From JACCZX01 sp963801035 (GTDB taxonomy: Bacteria; Pseudomonadota; Gammaproteobacteria; Burkholderiales; Burkholderiaceae_F), in the NCBI GenBank assembly GCA_963801035.1, contig CAWDDF010000012.1:1-64000 (forward strand): a stretch of DNA of 64,000 nucleotides. The letters run 5' to 3'. The position numbers were made by a program, and so were the translations under genes. Under the pieces are notes generated by a model, which was given only the letters and a program-made list of their open reading frames with translations, had not been told where the DNA came from and searched no databases. This document shows, in pieces, positions 9,073 through 16,858 of the stretch; positions within the stretch are counted from its first letter, which is position 1, and each line of letters starts with the position of its first letter.

Positions 9073-9696
9073 TCAAACGAAGTACAGCACAGTCACGAAG
9101 TGACTCGCGCTGCCGCCCATTACAAATAGGTGCCAGATGCCGTGCGCATATCGCCAGCGGCGGTCGTTCAGATAGAACACGATGCCGGCGGTGTACAGCG
9201 CGCCACCCCCTGCGAGCCAGCTGATTCCTTCAACGCCGAGCTTGTCGATGAGCGGAACGAACGCCGTTACGCCGAGCCAGCCCATGATCAGATATGGAAT
9301 CGGTGATGGGTCTCCGCCATCGTTGCGGCGCCATGTCCTGAACATTCCATACAGCGCCATCGCCCAGATCGCCGCAAACAGTGTCAAGCCGAACGGACCG
9401 CGCAGGCTGACGAGCATGAAGGGTGCATAGCTCGCAGCGATCAATACGTAAATAGCGGCGTGATCGATCTTGCGCAGAACAATCTTCGCGCGGCCGCGAA
9501 CCGAGTGGTACAGGGTCGATGCTGCGTACAGCAAGACGAGCCCGGCGCCGAAAGCGCTGAATGCGACGATCTTCCAAACGTCGCCTTGTTCACTGGCTTG
9601 TCCAATTAGTACGGCTGCCCCCGCGATCGCGAGCGCGGTGCCGGCCAGGTGCGTCAGGCTGTTGAAACGTTCGCCGTGATACATGCACGCAAACAT
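9073..9696 (-). CDS. Hemolysin III / PAQR family membrane protein
   Basis: This 207-residue integral membrane protein has seven predicted hydrophobic segments. The family's conserved polar residues are visible: NSLTHLAG near the start, STLYHS, KIDHAAIY and, in the last segment, HGIWHLFVMGGSASH. In the PAQR superfamily these His, Ser and Asp residues form a metal-dependent hydrolase-like site. Bacterial members (YqfA, hemolysin III) are poorly understood and linked to membrane lipid homeostasis. ATG at 9696 is chosen; ATG 9684 is a close alternative, and the frame extends upstream to 9774 with no family similarity. Confidence 0.85.
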   Translation of the reverse strand: MFACMYHGERFNSLTHLAGTALAIAGAAVLIGQASEQGDVWKIVAFSAFGAGLVLLYAASTLYHSVRGRAKIVLRKIDHAAIYVLIAASYAPFMLVSLRGPFGLTLFAAIWAMALYGMFRTWRRNDGGDPSPIPYLIMGWLGVTAFVPLIDKLGVEGISWLAGGGALYTAGIVFYLNDRRWRYAHGIWHLFVMGGSASHFVTVLYFV

Positions 9697-9807
9697 AACG
9701 TCTTCGCGTGACCTTTCAGTCGGGGAAAAGCGCTCAAATCGCCCGCAGCCGGGTGCAGGGCTATTCACCCGCAATTCGGTGGTTAAAGCTGGCTAGGGCG
9801 CGCCCAC

Positions 9808-9972
9808 TTACGCAGCGGTGCCGGTGTCGGGCGGGGTGGGCTGGTTCTGCTGATCGACGGGTGCTGCTTCGTCTGGAGCGCGCTGTACCTTGCGCTGACG
9901 CTTCTCATCCTGCTTTTTCTTGCGCGCGATCTCGCGCTGACGCTTCTCAAATGAATAGTTAGGCTTGGCCAG
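9808..9972 (-). CDS. Short basic protein (PNYSFEKRQREI family) with apparent CTG start
   Basis: This 54-residue product reads AKPNYSFEKRQREIARKKKQ after its first codon, then continues with more Lys/Arg/Gln and ends in a proline-rich, acidic tail. The first half is a highly recognisable small hypothetical protein of Burkholderiales, which normally begins MAKPNYSFEKRQ or similar. Here the codon in the Met position is CTG. It is preceded by GAGGAGA at ideal distance (about seven bases), and no in-frame ATG, GTG or TTG lies between the ribosome site and the conserved sequence. The function is unknown; the composition suggests nucleic-acid or ribosome contact. A sequence error at the start codon is the main alternative. 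Confidence 0.7.
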   Translation of the reverse strand: MAKPNYSFEKRQREIARKKKQDEKRQRKVQRAPDEAAPVDQQNQPTPPDTGTAA

Positions 9973-10100
9973 GAAAGTCTCCTCAAACGGAATGGCGGCC
10001 GAAGCTTACCGCGGCACGGTCAACTGCGCGCGCCTGTGTGCAAATGGTGGGACTGTCTCTTGCTGCGCACTTTTCCGGTTAACGAACAAGGAAAAGCGGC

Positions 10101-11318
10101 ATGAAAGCGTTGTGTTGGCACGGCAAACACGATATTCGGTACGAGACGGTTCCCGACCCGCAGATCGAAGATGCGCGCGACGCCATTATCAAGGTGACGT
10201 CGTGTGCGATCTGCGGGTCGGACCTGCACTTATTCAACGGCTTTGTTCCAGGAATGATGAGCGGCGACATCATCGGCCACGAGTTCATGGGCGAAGTGGT
10301 CGAGGTTGGCCCAGCGAACAAAAAGCTGAAGGTTGGGGACCGGGTCGTCGTGCCTTTCACAATCATCTGCGGCGAGTGCGATCAGTGCCGTCGCGGCAAT
10401 TTCTCCGTATGTGAGCGCACCAACCGCAACAAGAAGATCGGCGACCTGGTGTTCGGTCACACCACGGCTGGATTGTTCGGTTACACGCACCTCACCGGCG
10501 GTTACGCAGGCGGCCAGGCTGAATATGTGCGTGTCCCTTATGCCGATGTCGCACCCGTAAAGATTCCGGACAACCTTACCGACGAACAAGTACTTTTTCT
10601 CGGCGACATTTTCCCCACCGGCTGGCAGGCCGCCGTGCAATGCGATATCCAGCCGACCGATACGGTCGCCGTGTGGGGTGCAGGACCCGTCGGCCAATTT
10701 GCAATTCGCAGTGCAGTGATGCTGGGTGCGGAGCAGGTCGTCGCCATCGACAATCAACCGGATCGACTCAGCATGGCAAAGGCAGCAGGCGCGATAGTCA
10801 TCAATTACGACGAAGAGAGCGTGCTCGATCGCCTGAACGAGTTGACGAAGGGCAAAGGTCCGGAAAAGTGCATTGATGCTGTTGGCATGGAAGCGCACTC
10901 GTTGCGCTCGATCGATTCGGCGATCGACCGCGTCAAGCAGGCAGTAATGATTGAAAGCGATCGTCCGCACGTGTTGCGCGAAATGATCTACGTCTGCCGT
11001 CCCGCGGGTGTGTTGTCGGTGCCCGGCGTCTATGGCGGGCTCGTCGACAAAATTCCGATGGGTTCGATGATGAACAAGGGTTTGACCATGCGTACCGGCC
11101 AGACGCACGTGAATCGCTGGACCGACGATCTTCTACGCCGTATCGACCAGGGCCAGATCGATCCGTCGTTCGTCATTACCCACACGGTCGATTTGCAAGA
11201 TGGCCCACAGATGTACGAGACGTTTCGCGAAAAACAGGACGGCTGTATCAAGGTGGTTATGAAGCCGGGACAGAATGGCAGCGGTAGAGGCAACGGGACT
11301 CAACGGGTGATGCAATGA
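10101..11318 (+). CDS. Zinc-dependent alcohol dehydrogenase (formaldehyde dehydrogenase-like MDR)
   Basis: This 405-residue medium-chain dehydrogenase/reductase should oxidise an alcohol or aldehyde adduct with NAD(P). The catalytic zinc ligands are Cys in AICGSDLH and His-Glu in IGHEFMGE. The structural zinc site is complete in CGECDQCRRGNFSVC. The nucleotide-binding motif is VWGAGPVGQFAI near residue 195. The sequence is closest in pattern to the glutathione-independent formaldehyde dehydrogenase-like group, but the substrate is not determined. The ATG follows AAGGAAAAG. Its stop overlaps the start of the membrane protein gene at 11315 by four bases (ATGA), so the two are translationally coupled. 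Confidence 0.88.
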   Translation: MKALCWHGKHDIRYETVPDPQIEDARDAIIKVTSCAICGSDLHLFNGFVPGMMSGDIIGHEFMGEVVEVGPANKKLKVGDRVVVPFTIICGECDQCRRGNFSVCERTNRNKKIGDLVFGHTTAGLFGYTHLTGGYAGGQAEYVRVPYADVAPVKIPDNLTDEQVLFLGDIFPTGWQAAVQCDIQPTDTVAVWGAGPVGQFAIRSAVMLGAEQVVAIDNQPDRLSMAKAAGAIVINYDEESVLDRLNELTKGKGPEKCIDAVGMEAHSLRSIDSAIDRVKQAVMIESDRPHVLREMIYVCRPAGVLSVPGVYGGLVDKIPMGSMMNKGLTMRTGQTHVNRWTDDLLRRIDQGQIDPSFVITHTVDLQDGPQMYETFREKQDGCIKVVMKPGQNGSGRGNGTQRVMQ

Positions 11319-11863
11319 CAAGTTCATTTAGAAAGAATTCCGGTGCGTATGGCAGCGGCCGTCCAATCAATGACGTGACGGCGCGCGGCCTTGGTTGGTT
11401 CAGTATCGGTCTGGGCGCGGCGGAAATATTGGCGCCGCGCCTGTTTGGCCGTGCGCTCGGGATGCCCCACAGCGGCGGATTGATATTTTTGTACGGATTG
11501 CGCGAAATCGCGACCGGAGTTGGGCTTCTGAGAGCCAAGAACCGGACACCGTGGTTATGGGGCCGGGTCGCTGGCGATGCACTCGACCTCGCGACACTTG
11601 CGGCCCACGCGCGACGGAACAACAAGCTCAACATTGGATTGGGAATGGCCGCGGTAGCGGGCGTGACCGCACTTGATGTGACGATGGCGCGGGCGATGGC
11701 CGAGCGGGATGAACGGCGTTCGAGAAGCTGGGCCGACTACAGTGACCGCAGCGGTTTTCCACAGTCCGCAGAGGCGGCACGCGGCATTGCCCGGAAGGAT
11801 TTTGAGGTGCCACACGATATGAGAGCGGCTCCATCCGTCGAGCGGGAACTCGAGCTGACTTGA
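11315..11863 (+). CDS. Small membrane protein coupled to the zinc dehydrogenase
   Basis: The 182-residue product has about four hydrophobic segments, including GLGWFSIGLGAAEILAP, GLIFLYGLREIATGVGLL and IGLGMAAVAGVTALDV, and a polar tail of about 50 residues. The pattern GLREIATGVG and WGRVAGDALDLATL is familiar from proteins that accompany zinc dehydrogenases in proteobacteria, sometimes labelled cyclase/dehydrase without biochemical support. No catalytic motif is visible. It overlaps the dehydrogenase by four bases and probably works with it at the membrane; that partnership is inferred from gene order. Confidence 0.7.
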   Translation: MTSSFRKNSGAYGSGRPINDVTARGLGWFSIGLGAAEILAPRLFGRALGMPHSGGLIFLYGLREIATGVGLLRAKNRTPWLWGRVAGDALDLATLAAHARRNNKLNIGLGMAAVAGVTALDVTMARAMAERDERRSRSWADYSDRSGFPQSAEAARGIARKDFEVPHDMRAAPSVERELELT

Positions 11864-11998
11864 GCAGCAAATTCGGCGGCGTTGCGCCATCCTGTGACGC
11901 TGTGGAGGTAAACCGCCGCTTGAGCCACGCGTTATCCCTCAGTTGCGAGCGCCTGTGCGCTTGGAACTGTTCGTGATTTCACTACAAGGGAGATCTGG

Positions 11999-12550
11999 AT
12001 GAATCAAATCGATGTGCGCTCATTCGCGCATGCAAGTGTTTTGGTCGCCGCGTTCCTGCTGGCAAGCTCTGCTCTAGCAGTTACGAAGGACGAGTATCGC
12101 GCTACCAAGGATCGGATCGCCGCGGACTACAAGGCTGCCAAGGCGAAGTGTGATGCTCTATCCGGCCAGCCGAAGAATCTGTGCACAGCCGAAGCGAAAG
12201 CGGTCGAAAAACGCGCCAAGGCACGTGCCGAAGCCGACTACGAAAACACTCCTAAGGCTCGGGAAAAGGCCGTAATTGCCGATGCTGAGGCAACTTACAT
12301 GGTGGCCAAAGAGCAGTGCGCCACCAAGACCGGCAACGACAAGGACGTTTGTATAAAAGCAGCGAAAGCGGCGGAAACGAAAGCGAAGGCCGACGCAAAA
12401 GCCGCGCGTCAGACGACGGTCGCAAAGGCCGATGCAAAAGACACGAAACGCGATGCAGACTACAAAGTTGCGCGTGAAAAGTGTGACCCGCTGACCGGTG
12501 CCGCCAAGGACAAATGCATCGCTGATGCGAAGGCCAGATTTGCGCAATAG
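11999..12550 (+). CDS. Periplasmic Ala/Lys-rich protein with three Cys-pair repeats
   Basis: A signal peptide (about residues 1 to 27, ending SSALA) precedes a mature protein made almost entirely of Ala, Lys, Asp and Glu, probably helical. Three repeat units each carry two cysteines ten residues apart: YKAAKAKCDALSGQ to LCTAEAKA, YMVAKEQCATKTGN to VCIKAAKA, and YKVAREKCDPLTGA to KCIADAKA. The spacing suggests one disulfide per helical hairpin. I know such proteins only as hypothetical cell-envelope proteins in Burkholderiales. The start has GGGAGATCTGG before the ATG. A terminator follows at 12582. Confidence 0.75.
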   Translation: MNQIDVRSFAHASVLVAAFLLASSALAVTKDEYRATKDRIAADYKAAKAKCDALSGQPKNLCTAEAKAVEKRAKARAEADYENTPKAREKAVIADAEATYMVAKEQCATKTGNDKDVCIKAAKAAETKAKADAKAARQTTVAKADAKDTKRDADYKVAREKCDPLTGAAKDKCIADAKARFAQ

Positions 12551-12581
12551 TTAGACATCGTCCTTCGAGTCATTGAGAATA

Positions 12582-12603
12582 ACGGCACGTTACGGCGTGC
12601 CGT
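12582..12603 (+). terminator. Rho-independent terminator after the Cys-pair repeat protein
   Basis: The stem ACGGCAC pairs with GTGCCGT across an eight-base loop and is followed by AATTTTTTATT. It lies 31 bases after the stop of the upstream gene. Confidence 0.85.
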
Positions 12604-12743
12604 AATTTTTTATTAGCCTGAATATGGCTCGGTAGATTTAGCATCGTCAACGGCTGCGTGATTAGGTCGGACACGGGTGACAGGCTCGTCACACCAGCCT
12701 AAGCTCGCGACAGTTTAAAAATCACAGAACCTGGAGACTCCGC

Positions 12744-13697
12744 ATGAAGCGTTTCGTGAAGCACCTTGGCGCTGTTCTCTCCGTCGCCGTTGCGCAGGCT
12801 GCGTTCGCTCAGCCGTGTCCGGAAAAGAACGTTCTGTATTGGCAGGCTTTCCCGCCCGGCGGTGAATCCGATCTGTCGGCGCGTCATCAGCAGGTTGTTC
12901 TGAAGAAGAAGTGCCCGGCCATTGATACGATTATTCAATATAAAGCCGGCGCTGGCGGCGGTTTGATGTGGGCGCAGATGAATGCGCTTCCAGCCGACGG
13001 TCTGAATATCGTCGGCGTCAATTTGCCGCATATCGTGTTTCAGCCGTTGGAAGGACAAGTCCAGTACAAAACCGAAGACGTGGTCCCGGTGTACTGGTTT
13101 CACTACACGCCTGATGCGCTGGTAGTACGCGATCAAAGTCCGATCAAGTCTTTCGCAGATTTCGTCAAGTTCGCGAAAGAAAATCCTTCGAAACTGAGCC
13201 TTGGCGGATCGGGTCTGAATTCGGCCAATCATGCAGCGCACGAGCGATTGAACGCTGCGTTCGGCATCAAGACAACCTACATTCCATACAAGGGTACGGG
13301 CGACCTAACGACCTCGGTGTTTGCAGGGCACGTCGACGGTGCGATGAGCTATACGGCCTTTGCCGTCAACAACAAGGGCAAGCTGCGCGCGCTTGCGGTC
13401 GCCATGGACCAGCGACATCCGCTGTTGCCGGATGTGCCGACCTTCAAGGAACTCGGCGTCGATTGGATTGACGGTGCCTATCGCGGCATCGGCATGCCGA
13501 AGGCGTCGACTGCCGAACAGCGAAAGCGCATGTCGGAGCTATGGGCGTCGCTGAACAGTGATCCCGAGATGAAGGATCTGGCGGCGAAAAGCGGTTTCGA
13601 ACTGGTCAACATCGGCGTTGACCAAATGGACGCTTTCATGAAAGAGCGCGTGAAGATCTACACCGACGGTGCGAAAAGAATGGGCCTGACGAAGTGA
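12744..13697 (+). CDS. Bug family (TctC-type) periplasmic solute-binding protein
   Basis: This 317-residue receptor belongs to the tripartite tricarboxylate transporter family (Bug proteins), which is greatly expanded in Burkholderiales. A signal peptide ends near AFAQP. The mature protein shows the family blocks VLYWQAFPPGGESDLSAR, YKAGAGGGLMWAQM, LSLGGSGLNSANH, YIPYKGTGDLTTSVFAGHVD and HPLLPDVPTFKELG. The ligand, usually a small carboxylate, cannot be read from the sequence. No tctA or tctB membrane genes are nearby, so it is an orphan receptor. GGAGA precedes the ATG by eight bases. Confidence 0.9.
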   Translation: MKRFVKHLGAVLSVAVAQAAFAQPCPEKNVLYWQAFPPGGESDLSARHQQVVLKKKCPAIDTIIQYKAGAGGGLMWAQMNALPADGLNIVGVNLPHIVFQPLEGQVQYKTEDVVPVYWFHYTPDALVVRDQSPIKSFADFVKFAKENPSKLSLGGSGLNSANHAAHERLNAAFGIKTTYIPYKGTGDLTTSVFAGHVDGAMSYTAFAVNNKGKLRALAVAMDQRHPLLPDVPTFKELGVDWIDGAYRGIGMPKASTAEQRKRMSELWASLNSDPEMKDLAAKSGFELVNIGVDQMDAFMKERVKIYTDGAKRMGLTK

Positions 13698-13705
13698 GGG
13701 TGAGC

Positions 13706-14215
13706 TCAATACTTGCCCATGTAGTCGCCCTTGCCGAGCTCCAGTCCGTTGTGCCGAAGCAGCGCATACGCCGTAGTCACGTGAAAGAAGAACTGCGGCA
13801 GTCCGTAGCTCAGTAAATACGCCTGGCCGTTGAAGCGCCTTTCCTTCGGAGTTCCGGGTCGCGTGACGATCTCGCGCGATTCGCTGTTGTCGAATTGCGC
13901 CGGTGAAAGGCCTCCAATAAAGCTCACCGTCCTTTCGATCAATGCTTGCAGATCGGCGAAGGTCTTTTCTGTATCTGGAAAAGAGGGCACTTCCACGCCA
14001 GCGAGCCGCGCCGAAACGCCACGCGCGAAATCGCACGCAATCTGTACCTGACGCCGCAACGGAAACATGTCGGGGAACAGCCTGGCCTGCAGCAACGCGT
14101 CAGCTTCGATCTTGCGCTGCTCAACATGAGACTCGGCCTTGTGCAGCAAGGCGCTCAAACTTCCGAGCATCTGCGTAAATACGGGAATGGAAGCGGCGTG
14201 CATCGAAATCGACAT
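13706..14215 (-). CDS. DUF1993 family protein
   Basis: The 169-residue product matches the DUF1993 pattern: MHAASIPVFTQMLGSLSALL at the start, LFPDMFPLRRQVQIACDFA in the middle and YLLSYGLPQFFFHVTTAYAL then YMGKY at the end. The fold is a four-helix bundle of the DinB/YfiT type, although the usual three metal-binding histidines are not clearly present. The function is unknown. It is convergent with the Bug receptor gene, with eight bases between the stops. Confidence 0.85.
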   Translation of the reverse strand: MSISMHAASIPVFTQMLGSLSALLHKAESHVEQRKIEADALLQARLFPDMFPLRRQVQIACDFARGVSARLAGVEVPSFPDTEKTFADLQALIERTVSFIGGLSPAQFDNSESREIVTRPGTPKERRFNGQAYLLSYGLPQFFFHVTTAYALLRHNGLELGKGDYMGKY

Positions 14216-14318
14216 TTCATTCGGTCCTGTTATTGGGGGTAGCCAAGCATAAGCCTGACGACGAAATTAATCGCAGAACGATTCGTAAAGTGCAACGATC
14301 TTGCATACTTCAAGCCTG

Positions 14319-15542
14319 ATGGCATCAACGACTGACCTGATCGATTCGCGTGTCGCTTGGCTACGGCTCGTTGCTGCGCTCGCGCTGAGCACGGTGGGCG
14401 GTGTCGGCATGTGGTCGGTCGTAGTCGCGTTGCCGGCGATACAGGCGGAGTTCGGTGTCACTCGAGCGGCCGCTTCCTTTCCGTACACGCTCACGATGCT
14501 TGGTTTCGGCGTCGGCGGCATCATGATGGGGCGGTTGTCCGATCGCTTCGGCGTTCGCATACCGCTGATCGGCGCCACGTGCGCGTTGACGATCGGCTAC
14601 GTCGCAGCGAGCATGTCATCGAGTCTGCTGATGTACGCGATCGTGCAGGGTCTGCTGATTGGCATGCTGGGCAGCTCCGCCAGCTTCGGTCCGCTGTTGG
14701 CCGACATTTCGCATTGGTTTTTACGGCGACGTGGGCTCGCGGTTTCGATCGTCGCGTCGGGCAATTACCTGGCCGGTGCCGTATGGCCACCGATCGTGCA
14801 GTATCTGATCGAAACGGTTGGCTGGCGTACCGCGCATCTTTACATCGGTGTGATTTGTCTGCTGACGATGCTGCCGTTGACGTATGCGATGCGGCGGGCG
14901 GCGCCGCATCTGGCAGCTGACGCGGCCAGCACACCAGCCGCTTCGGTCGCACCGAAATCAATCGGCATCTCGCCGTTTGCATTACAGACGTTGCTGATGG
15001 TGGCGGGCGTCGCGTGTTGCGTGGCGATGTCGATGCCGCAGGTGCATATCGTCGCGTATTGCGCGGACCTCGGCTACGGTCCGGCAGTCGGCGCTCAGAT
15101 GCTGTCGATCATGCTTGCTTGCGGCATCGCGAGCCGGCTCGCGTCGGGCTGGATTGCCGATCACATCGGCGGCCTGCGTACGTTATTGCTCGGCGCCGCG
15201 ATGCAAGGCGTGGCTTTGCTCTTTTATATCCCCTTTGACGGGTTGACTTCGCTGTTCATCGTCTCCGCGATGTTCGGTTTGTTCCAGGGTGGAATTGTTC
15301 CCAGTTACGCGATCATCGTGCGCGAGTATTTCCCGCCAAACGAGGCCGGGGCACGGGTGGGGCTGGTCATGATGGCAACGTTGTTCGGCATGGCGCTCGG
15401 CGGTTGGATGTCGGGTGCCGTGTTCGACCTTACTGGTTCGTACCGTGCCGCATTTCTCAACGGACTGCTTTGGAATCTGCTTAATCTTTCGATCGTGATC
15501 TGGCTGCTACGCCGGCCCGGGCCCCGCTTCGTCGCCGCATAG
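14319..15542 (+). CDS. Major facilitator superfamily transporter
   Basis: The 407-residue protein has about twelve hydrophobic segments in two groups of six. The loop between segments 2 and 3 carries GRLSDRFGVRIPLI, the MFS signature, and a related ASGWIADHIGGLRTLL sits at the equivalent place in the second half. The similarity pattern suggests the oxalate/formate or monocarboxylate antiporter branch, but the substrate is not determined. The ATG at 14319 is preferred to a TTG at 14301. It is divergent from the DUF1993 gene, with the promoters in the 103 bases between. Confidence 0.85.
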   Translation: MASTTDLIDSRVAWLRLVAALALSTVGGVGMWSVVVALPAIQAEFGVTRAAASFPYTLTMLGFGVGGIMMGRLSDRFGVRIPLIGATCALTIGYVAASMSSSLLMYAIVQGLLIGMLGSSASFGPLLADISHWFLRRRGLAVSIVASGNYLAGAVWPPIVQYLIETVGWRTAHLYIGVICLLTMLPLTYAMRRAAPHLAADAASTPAASVAPKSIGISPFALQTLLMVAGVACCVAMSMPQVHIVAYCADLGYGPAVGAQMLSIMLACGIASRLASGWIADHIGGLRTLLLGAAMQGVALLFYIPFDGLTSLFIVSAMFGLFQGGIVPSYAIIVREYFPPNEAGARVGLVMMATLFGMALGGWMSGAVFDLTGSYRAAFLNGLLWNLLNLSIVIWLLRRPGPRFVAA

Positions 15543-15708
15543 GCAAGTGGCTCCCGCTGAGCGAAATTCTCGCCCAATTGCCGCCCGCGGCGATGAAATG
15601 ACAAAAAGCGGGAATGAACTGCACAGAGTGCCAAATTAGCGGCCAAAGCGCGATTGCAGCTCATGACGCGCTTTGCGCAGTTCGTCGCAAGCCGCTCGCG
15701 CGCCGTTA

Positions 15709-15735
15709 CCGCACTGCCTAAAGTTCGGTCCATCG
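15709..15735 (+). promoter_or_regulatory. Promoter-like element shared with the first MPTI peptide gene
   Basis: The element reads CCGCACTGCCTA, then AAGTTCG, then GTCCATCG and ends 26 bases before the start at 15762. It matches 2912-2936 on the minus strand in both blocks and in spacing to within one or two bases. The remaining upstream sequence of the two genes is not similar, which argues for a functional site. Confidence 0.5.
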
Positions 15736-15761
15736 CAACGAACCAAACAAAAGGACCGACC

Positions 15762-15929
15762 ATGAAAACCATCTCAACCCAAGCCCGAATCCTTGCAGCG
15801 ATTTCCGCCCTGTTAATGAGCACGGCCGTATTGGGTGGCACCGTAACTGCGATGCAGTCCGTGCCAAAGGCTGAAATGCCGACGATCTTGATGGAGCGCG
15901 TTGTTATCACGGGAAAGACAGTCAGCTAA
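15762..15929 (+). CDS. Small secreted peptide, MPTI-x-MER family, copy B
   Basis: The 55-residue product has a signal-like N-terminus (MKTISTQARILAAISALLM, then STAVLGG) and a short mature part ending in MPTILMERVVITGKTVS. It is a paralogue of the product at 2663-2881, which shares the MPTI-x-MER-(I/V)-VI-x-G core. The start follows AAAGGA by seven bases; the open frame extends upstream but without similarity. No function is known. It has its own terminator at 15991 and stands as a single-gene unit. Confidence 0.75.
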   Translation: MKTISTQARILAAISALLMSTAVLGGTVTAMQSVPKAEMPTILMERVVITGKTVS

Positions 15930-15990
15930 GCAGCCGCACCGGCGCGCGCAGCGCCCGGTCCTGCTGCGCCGCCAGGCGCGGTCGATAAAC

Positions 15991-16016
15991 AAAAACCCGG
16001 CTTCGGCCGGGTTTTT
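15991..16016 (+). terminator. Rho-independent terminator after peptide gene B
   Basis: An 11-bp stem (AAAAACCCGGC with GCCGGGTTTTT) closes a TTCG tetraloop, with the U-tract inside the 3' arm. It is symmetrical and could also stop transcription from the right. Confidence 0.92.
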
Positions 16017-16067
16017 CATGGTGCTCTCGTCTAATCTCGCAAGAGGGAGCAGAACACACCACACACG

Positions 16068-16268
16068 ATGATGGTTGCGGTATTTGCGACGATGTCGCTA
16101 GCACTGATTTGCGGCTGGTTCGGCCGTCGGTCGCTCGCGGTCGCGCTGCTCGCTTTGTGCCTCACACTTTCTATCGGGCTCTTTCTGTTCGAGATCTACA
16201 GCCCCGAAACTGGGTTTCGTATGCCTTGGATCCAGACGGAGTTTGAGCCCATGCCGAAGCGGGCATGA
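16068..16268 (+). CDS. DUF5993 family small membrane protein
   Basis: The 66-residue product has two hydrophobic segments (residues 3 to 16 and 22 to 40) and the end FEIYSPETGFRMPWIQTEF. This pattern is that of DUF5993, a short membrane protein usually encoded just before a DsbB-like gene. Its last codons overlap the next start by four bases (ATGA), so the two are translationally coupled. The role is unknown; the coupling suggests a partner of the DsbB-like protein. Confidence 0.75.
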   Translation: MMVAVFATMSLALICGWFGRRSLAVALLALCLTLSIGLFLFEIYSPETGFRMPWIQTEFEPMPKRA

Positions 16269-16858
16269 CCCAGGTTAAGCAAGCATTGGGTGGGCAGCGC
16301 TTACTAGCGATGCTGAACTATGCGTATTTGCTCGTCGTAATGCTGGTCATTGCCGGGATTCTTAGCGCCGCGATGACCTTGCAATATGCGAAGGGAGAGC
16401 TGCCTTGCCCGCTCTGTTTGCTAGAGCGCGTCGCGATGTTTGGCGTGTGCTTCGGCATCATGGTGAACTTTCGGCGGGGATTTTCGTATCAGAACACGGG
16501 GTTCAGTTTGCTGTTTGCAATCCTTCTGCTGGTTGTTGCCGTACGCCAGAGTCTGCTCGACATTTATCCACGTCCGGGCCATGAGTACATTGGCAGCGCG
16601 ATATTCGGCATCCATATGCCGGTGTGGTCCATCATCATTGCGCTGTGTCTGCTGATCGCGTACGCGATCAAGCTTTCAATTCTCGGCGGTGACGAGTATC
16701 TGCGTGCCGCGGAGCTGAGCGAGTTTCCCGCGATCAAGAAAGCTGCCGACGCCTTGAGCTTTTATGTCATCGCGCTCTGCGTGATCAACCTGGTCTCGGT
16801 CGTCCTCCAATGCGGTTTGGGTGAGTGCCACACTTTCAACTACAAATTACTGGAGTAG
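16265..16858 (+). CDS. DsbB-like disulfide bond formation protein, atypical cysteines
   Basis: DsbB reoxidises DsbA and passes the electrons to quinone in the inner membrane. The 197-residue protein has about five hydrophobic segments and the first redox pair CPLC at residues 48 to 51, followed by LLERVAMFG. The second periplasmic loop (LLDIYPRPGHEYIG), where classical DsbB has its other cysteine pair, has none. Two cysteines occur instead near the C-terminus, in LQCGLGECH. This is a divergent DsbB group, which I associate with DUF5993. The stop overlaps the convergent gene by 23 bases. Confidence 0.8.
   Translation: MTQVKQALGGQRLLAMLNYAYLLVVMLVIAGILSAAMTLQYAKGELPCPLCLLERVAMFGVCFGIMVNFRRGFSYQNTGFSLLFAILLLVVAVRQSLLDIYPRPGHEYIGSAIFGIHMPVWSIIIALCLLIAYAIKLSILGGDEYLRAAELSEFPAIKKAADALSFYVIALCVINLVSVVLQCGLGECHTFNYKLLE

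Noticed and set aside
12677..12692. GTGAC-AGGCTC-GTCAC inverted repeat upstream of the Bug receptor gene.
   Set aside because: The arms are only five bases, which is expected by chance at this scale, and no second copy was seen.
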